The notes under the pieces: generated by a model
Seen by the model: the letters and a program-made list of their open reading frames with translations, nothing else
What the model was told of the DNA's origin: nothing
Databases searched by the model: none
Shown here: positions 59,693 through 64,000 of the stretch, piece after piece
Position numbering within the stretch: the stretch's first letter is position 1
Layout of the letters: the number at the start of each line of letters is the position of its first letter
Translations under genes and position numbers: made by a program
Source: Salvelinus alpinus
Taxonomy: Eukaryota > Chordata > Actinopteri > Salmoniformes > Salmonidae
DNA: 64,000 bases
Direction: 5' to 3'
Assembly (NCBI RefSeq): GCF_045679555.1
Contig: NC_092096.1
Coordinates: forward strand, 22,165,211-22,229,210

Positions 59693-60204
59693 TTTGTCTG
59701 CTTGTTTCTGTGGTGAATCGTCACAGCTACAGGTCTGTGAGAGAGAGCCTGCCTGTGTCAATGCTGGCACATAATATGCCTGTTCTGCCTTTCTATAGGC
59801 CTGTTCTGCCATTACAAGCACCTATAGGCTTATTCTGTCTAAGTTTATGAGTGCAAGGTAACCCGGTGATGTGGTAACAACTGACTGCTGTGCCTTTTGA
59901 GGGAATTCAACCTGACGTGTAAACAGCAATAGACCTGACGCTGGAAGAGGAGGAAGGGCAAATGCCTGCCTGTGCGTGGGTGGCGTCGGCACGCCGCTGG
60001 GTATGTTTGTAGCCACTGCCAGTCACGTTAATCTCTCCCGTCAATCATCCCACACTCCTCTCCTTTGGAGTGTAATAACTCACAGTATTAGAGAGAGTGG
60101 AGAGCCACGTCGTTAAGGAGCTATTATTTTGGCCTCGTCATCATCAAGTGCTCACAAGTGGACTTATTTTCCTACTGTTGCTGATGGTAGTCAACCACAT
60201 TATG

Positions 60205-60690
60205 GCAGGTGACTGATCCATGACGGGTGACTGATCCATGGTCTAGGACTGATCCATGACGGGTGACTGATCCGTGATGGTAGTCAACCACATTATGACA
60301 GGTGACTGATCCATGATGTAGGACGGATCCATGACAGGTGACTGATCCATGACGTAGGACTGATCCATGACAGGTGACTGATCCATGATGTAGGACTGAT
60401 CCATGATGTAGGACTGATCCATGACGTAGGACTGATCCATGACGTAGGACTGATCCATGACGTAGGACTGATCCATGATGTAGGACTGATCCATGATGTA
60501 GGACTGATCCATGACGTAGGACTGATCCATGACGTAGGACTGATCCATGATGTAGGACTGATCCATGATGTAGGACTGATCCATGATGTAGGACTGATCC
60601 ATGACGTAGGACTGATCCATGATGTAGGACTGATCCATGATGTAGGACTGATCCATGACAGGTGACTGATCCATGACAGGTGACTGATCC
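60205..60690. repeat. 18-bp minisatellite, about 26 units
   Basis: The unit is GACTGATCCATGAYGTAG, with GACAGGT or GACGGGT variants at both ends. Seven units read TGACGTAG, a CREB-type half-site; the others read TGATGTAG. Since 18 is a multiple of three, long minus frames (MDQSYIMDQSY-type) are artefacts. Confidence 0.95.
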
Positions 60691-60709
60691 ACGCCTGTAC
60701 CCCACGCCT

Positions 60710-62451
60710 CAGAGAGTAGAGGGCGTCTTCTCTGTACAGAGCTTCACAAGGCTGCATCCATTTCTCTCTTTATCCCTCCTTTCCTGCATGCGGCATCAAC
60801 TCATGCCTTGGCCAAAAGCCATAAAGAAATATCACTACACTTACCAGTTAAAACAAAACACACTGTCTAAAGGAGCACGTGTGAAGGAGAGGCTGTGGCG
60901 TGGAGGTGCCAGGATGGAATAATGACCTCCATCATCGCTCAGGAAGGACAGGAGCCTGATGGATTGTGGGAAGTCATTCATTGCCACACAGTCTTCCCCT
61001 TGTCCTTGAGAGATTCTGACCTGTTAAAGCAAATTCCCACATAGTGTTAATGTTCAGGGGAGTGGGGGGGTTGATGCTGCACGCCCTCTGAATGAAATGC
61101 ATTTGAAATATGTATGAATGGGGCATCTCATGCATGTTATCGAAAACACATGTGTTCTAGAAATAGAAACCTTGATCTTGGAATGGAACATGTTCAGCTG
61201 TTGCGCTGAGACTCAGTGATATAACCTGAGAATAAACGGTGGCACAAACAAAGACTCTATTGAGAGGTCGTAAGGCAAGAGGCTGCCCTTGTTAGCATCA
61301 CCCACATAGGTACCTTTACGTACACTATATCTGCCCATGTGCGCAAGAGAGTGCCTCCTGCTTCATACTTGCTTTATTTGTGTCTGAAGCCGGTCATTTG
61401 TGGTAATGTCACATTGATGAATTGAGGCCGTTTCAGCTTTGGTAAGATCTTTGGTCAGAGGGGACTAGTATGGACAGAGGTTTTAATAGGAGACGTTTTG
61501 AGGTGCTGGAACCTGAAAGCTACCAAGTGGTTCTTCACATTCATATATTCTGGAATAAGCACCTGTGACCAACCGAGAGTCTCTTGTTCACCAAAGGGCT
61601 GTTTTAGCCCACCGAGCTCAAGCCTAAATATCGTCTCAGGGAGCTAACGCTAGTCTTCAGGTCTCAGGCAGTTTCTGAACCACCTCTCTTACACCAACCC
61701 ACATGTTACAGCGGAAACTGCTCTTCAGAATTGGTTAGGATAAGAGAGATACAGTATATTGCCTGTTTCATGCATTTATGGATGTGATGGTGATGGCATG
61801 CATGAGAAAGGTGTGTGTGCTCTCAGAAAGCGCTCCTTCCTCCAACGTAATGCTCCTAGAGTGCCAAGCGGGGCCCGATATGCACAGGGCCACATTAGTT
61901 TTAACAGAAATGCCATTTGTCTGGGGGTTCTGCTACATTATTGATGTTCCTACTATTCACCAAGATCGAGTGCCTCCTAAGGACAATGGGCATATTAAGC
62001 ATGACATTTTCCAGCGCCATCCCTCAACTCTTACGCTCACACATTAAAAACGTGATTAATAAAACTGATAGATTTTTTTTCTCCAAATCAAACCCCCAAT
62101 TGGCCGTCAGTGAATAATAAAACTGTGGGAAAGTTGGAGTGTTTGAGCTCTGGTAATACTAATTGTGTCTCGCATGACAGTATGTCATACTTAAGGTTAG
62201 CTTTTGTCTGTAAGGATTTAAAGGCCTTCTGGAGGTCTTTAGTCAATTGTCACACTTTTCACAGGGGCATCCATGTTGTTTAGAACTCAGACTAATGAAT
62301 CAGTGAAGTTGTCATATTTAGAGCAAGGGATATTCTGGGGACTGACTCCCCTCTCCTCCCTTCATGGCAGAAGGCCATCTTAGCAGGTCTGTGATTTGCA
62401 TATCCAATCGTTCATTTAACACTTGAAGGAGAGAGAATTTATTTCCAGAAG
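60710..62451. other. kcnc2 intron 1, nothing recognised
   Basis: No repeat array, transposon boundary or coding exon could be supported in this 1.7 kb. Confidence 0.5.
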
Positions 62452-62898
62452 CGCCTCGCCGTCAGATTCCTCGTGACCAGGGGTGGACCGTCCGCCTCGC
62501 CGTCAGATTGCTCGTGACCAGGGGTGTCCGCCTCGCCGTCAGATTCCTCGTGGCCAGGGGTGGGCCGTCCGCCTCGCCGTCAGATTCCTCGTGGCCAGGG
62601 GTGGGCCGTCCGCCTCGCCGTCAGATTCCTCGTGGCCAGGGGTGTCCGCCTCGCTGTCAGATTCCTCGTGGCCAGGGGTGGGCCGTCCGCCTCGCCGTCA
62701 GATTCCTCGTGACCAGGGGTGGGCCGTCCGCCTCGCCGTCAGATTCCTCGTGGCCAGGGGTGGGCCGTCCGCCTCGCCGTCAGATTGCTCGTGACCAGGG
62801 GTGTCCGCCTCGCCGTCAGATTCCTCGTGGCCAGGGGTGGGCCGTCCGCATCGCCGTCAGATTGCTCGTGACCAGGGGTGTCCGCCTCGCCGTCAGAT
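62452..62898. repeat. 41-bp CpG-rich minisatellite, about 11 units
   Basis: The unit GTCAGATTCCTCGTGGCCAG plus GGGTGGGCCGTCCGCCTCGCC alternates with 36-bp forms lacking part of GGGCCG. It is strongly CpG-rich compared with the AT-rich surroundings. Open plus frames of up to 130 codons come from the repeats. Confidence 0.95.
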
Positions 62899-63439
62899 AG
62901 CCACACGTTCGATTAAAGCAGCAAAAAGCCACAGAGTCCATTAATTTCTCTTCCGCCCCCTTCCAAATATAGGTCTCCGAATACTGGAGGAAGCCATTTC
63001 TTTTCCCCTATCTTTGTCAAATGCTAATTGCACGCCTGGTTATCCTGGGAAATGAACTATGTGACTTTCAACTCGCTGCACTGATCATTTCCATTGGTTC
63101 AAAGACGTGGCTTGAAAGAGGTGCCCATTATTTAATATAGCCAACCGGAGCTCGGTGGCCAATTAGACGAGAAGCGGTTAAACTTTGGACGTACAGAAAA
63201 CCGAAAGGCAGAGCGAGAGCTTGAAATGGATGATTGATCATAGCACGAAACGTTCAGCCCTCTGCAGTGTGCCAGGGTAAATGGTGTCTCTGTGATAATG
63301 GGTTCATTGAGGGCAGATGCCTTACTAATAATAAAATTATGTGATCAGTGTATGAACAGCAAAGCTGTTGTTAAAGTTGGACTTCAGTATGTGTTTGCCC
63401 ATTATTTTTAAATAAGATCTAGGCCTGTATTTACAAATC
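62899..63439. other. Non-repetitive intron segment
   Basis: No repeat is recognised. It contains homeodomain-type words such as ATGCTAATTGCA and TGATTGATCATA and an ATTATTTAATATAG stretch. It could be regulatory; there is no direct proof. Confidence 0.35.
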
Positions 63440-63545
63440 GTCCTAGAGTACTGCTCTAGAATCAGGTCCCCCTTCTTATTCATTATGACTTAAAAGTCTA
63501 AACTGACCCTAGATCAGCTCTCTTACTTTTTATGAATATGGGCCT
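63440..63545. mobile_element. MITE fragment related to 42365-42490
   Basis: GAATCAGGTCCCCCTTCTTA and GACCCTAGATCAGCTCT are the two arms of the same salmonid palindromic family. Confidence 0.55.
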
Positions 63546-63656
63546 AGGTTTATAAGACTTCAACAGGATCAGTGGTTGGGATACTGACAACCTCGCCTTC
63601 TATATTATATGTAATTGACCTGATATTGATTAATGGCACAATGCAATATTTCTATA

Positions 63657-64000
63657 CAGTGAGGGAAAAAAGTATTTGATCCCCTGCTGATTTTGTACGT
63701 TTGCCCACTGACAAAGAAATGATCAGTCTGTAATTTTAATGGTAGGTTTATTTGAACAGTGAGAGACAGAATATCAACAAAAATATCCAGAAAAACGCAT
63801 GTCAAAAATGTTATAAATTGATTTGCATTTTAATGAGGGAAATAAGTATTTGACCCCCTCTGCAAAACATTACTTAGTACGTGGTGGCAAAACCCTTGTT
63901 GGCAATCACAGAGGTCAGATGTTTCTTGTAGTTGGCCATCAGGTTTGCACACATCTCAGGAGGGATTTTGTCCCACTCCTCTTTGCAGATCTTCTTCAAG
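63657..64000 (-). mobile_element. Another Tc1-like family, cut by the window edge
   Basis: It begins CAGTGAGGGAAAAAAGTATT after a TA at 63655-63656, with an inner direct repeat ATAAGTATTTGACCCCC near 63842. The transposase reads on the minus strand. This family differs from those at 45343 and 49091. Confidence 0.88.
63874..64000 (-). CDS. Tc1 transposase C-terminus, partial
   Basis: The minus frame ends at TAA 63876-63874 and reads [20 protein letters not shown] and then [16 protein letters not shown], the normal Tc1 end. No break is seen in these roughly 40 codons. The rest is outside the window, so intactness is unknown. Confidence 0.8.
   Translation of the reverse strand, partial: LKKICKEEWDKIPPEMCANLMANYKKHLTSVIANKGFATTY

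Noticed and set aside
60172-60757. Minus frames such as MDQSYIMDQSY and WISPTSWISPTS
   Set aside because: An 18-bp repeat read in three frames; no gene features.
62483-62900. Arg/Pro/Ser-rich plus frames
   Set aside because: Produced by the CpG-rich 41-bp repeat.
40833-64000. kcnc2 exon 2 (membrane segments S1-S6)
   Set aside because: I searched the open frames for the conserved FASLFFILVSITTFCLE-type segment and found none, so exon 2 lies beyond the window.

Overview
The window looks like a salmonid fish nuclear genome (salmon, trout or char). The evidence is a Sleeping Beauty-type Tc1 fossil, two further Tc1 families, L2- and Rex1-type LINEs with typical salmonid tails, several fish MITEs, salmonid-type LTRs, and three spliced vertebrate genes. 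There are no bacterial-style operons. Real coding sequence is only about 2.1 kb. Most of the rest is transposon and minisatellite DNA.

Region 1 (1-21028) is a tandem duplication: 1-10377 matches 10656-21028. Each copy carries, in the same order, unclassified repeat DNA, a short LTR-element fossil, a Sleeping Beauty-type Tc1 fossil, a LINE tail, the first two coding exons of cmah (CMP-Neu5Ac hydroxylase, minus strand) and several MITEs. Later events separate the copies: a solo LTR in copy 2, a stretch with a telomere-like inverted element only in copy 1, and different numbers of a 27-bp repeat. The rest of cmah must lie left of the window.

Region 2 (21029-27112) starts at the duplication breakpoint with a Rex1-type LINE fragment, a long TG run and an unclassified repeat. 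It continues with a three-level nest: an L2-type LINE inside a hAT-like MITE inside a Tc1-like element.

Region 3 (27113-31690) is a complete six-exon plus-strand gene for a 317-residue RIC3/CCDC107-family membrane and coiled-coil protein. Intron 3 is filled by a minisatellite whose unit is the exon 4 splice acceptor plus the first exon 4 bases, giving about 15 decoy acceptors before the real one.

Region 4 (31691-40280) is intergenic. It holds a hAT-like MITE with an expanded 42-bp array, a solo LTR, a 381-bp TRIM-like element whose terminal repeats resemble a tRNA promoter, several palindromic MITEs, and the 5' region of kcnc2.

Region 5 (40281-64000) is kcnc2 (Kv3.2) coding exon 1 followed by more than 23 kb of intron 1, which runs off the right edge. 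The intron is dominated by minisatellites. One Rex1-type LINE has grown to about 9.9 kb because three neighbouring segments (90, 68 and 38 bp) each became arrays, and two same-family Tc1 elements sit in the second and third arrays. The second Tc1 has an uninterrupted 340-residue transposase with its DDE triad. Further arrays of 32, 23, 25, 15, 79, 49, 18 and 41 bp follow. The genes do not form a pathway with one another.
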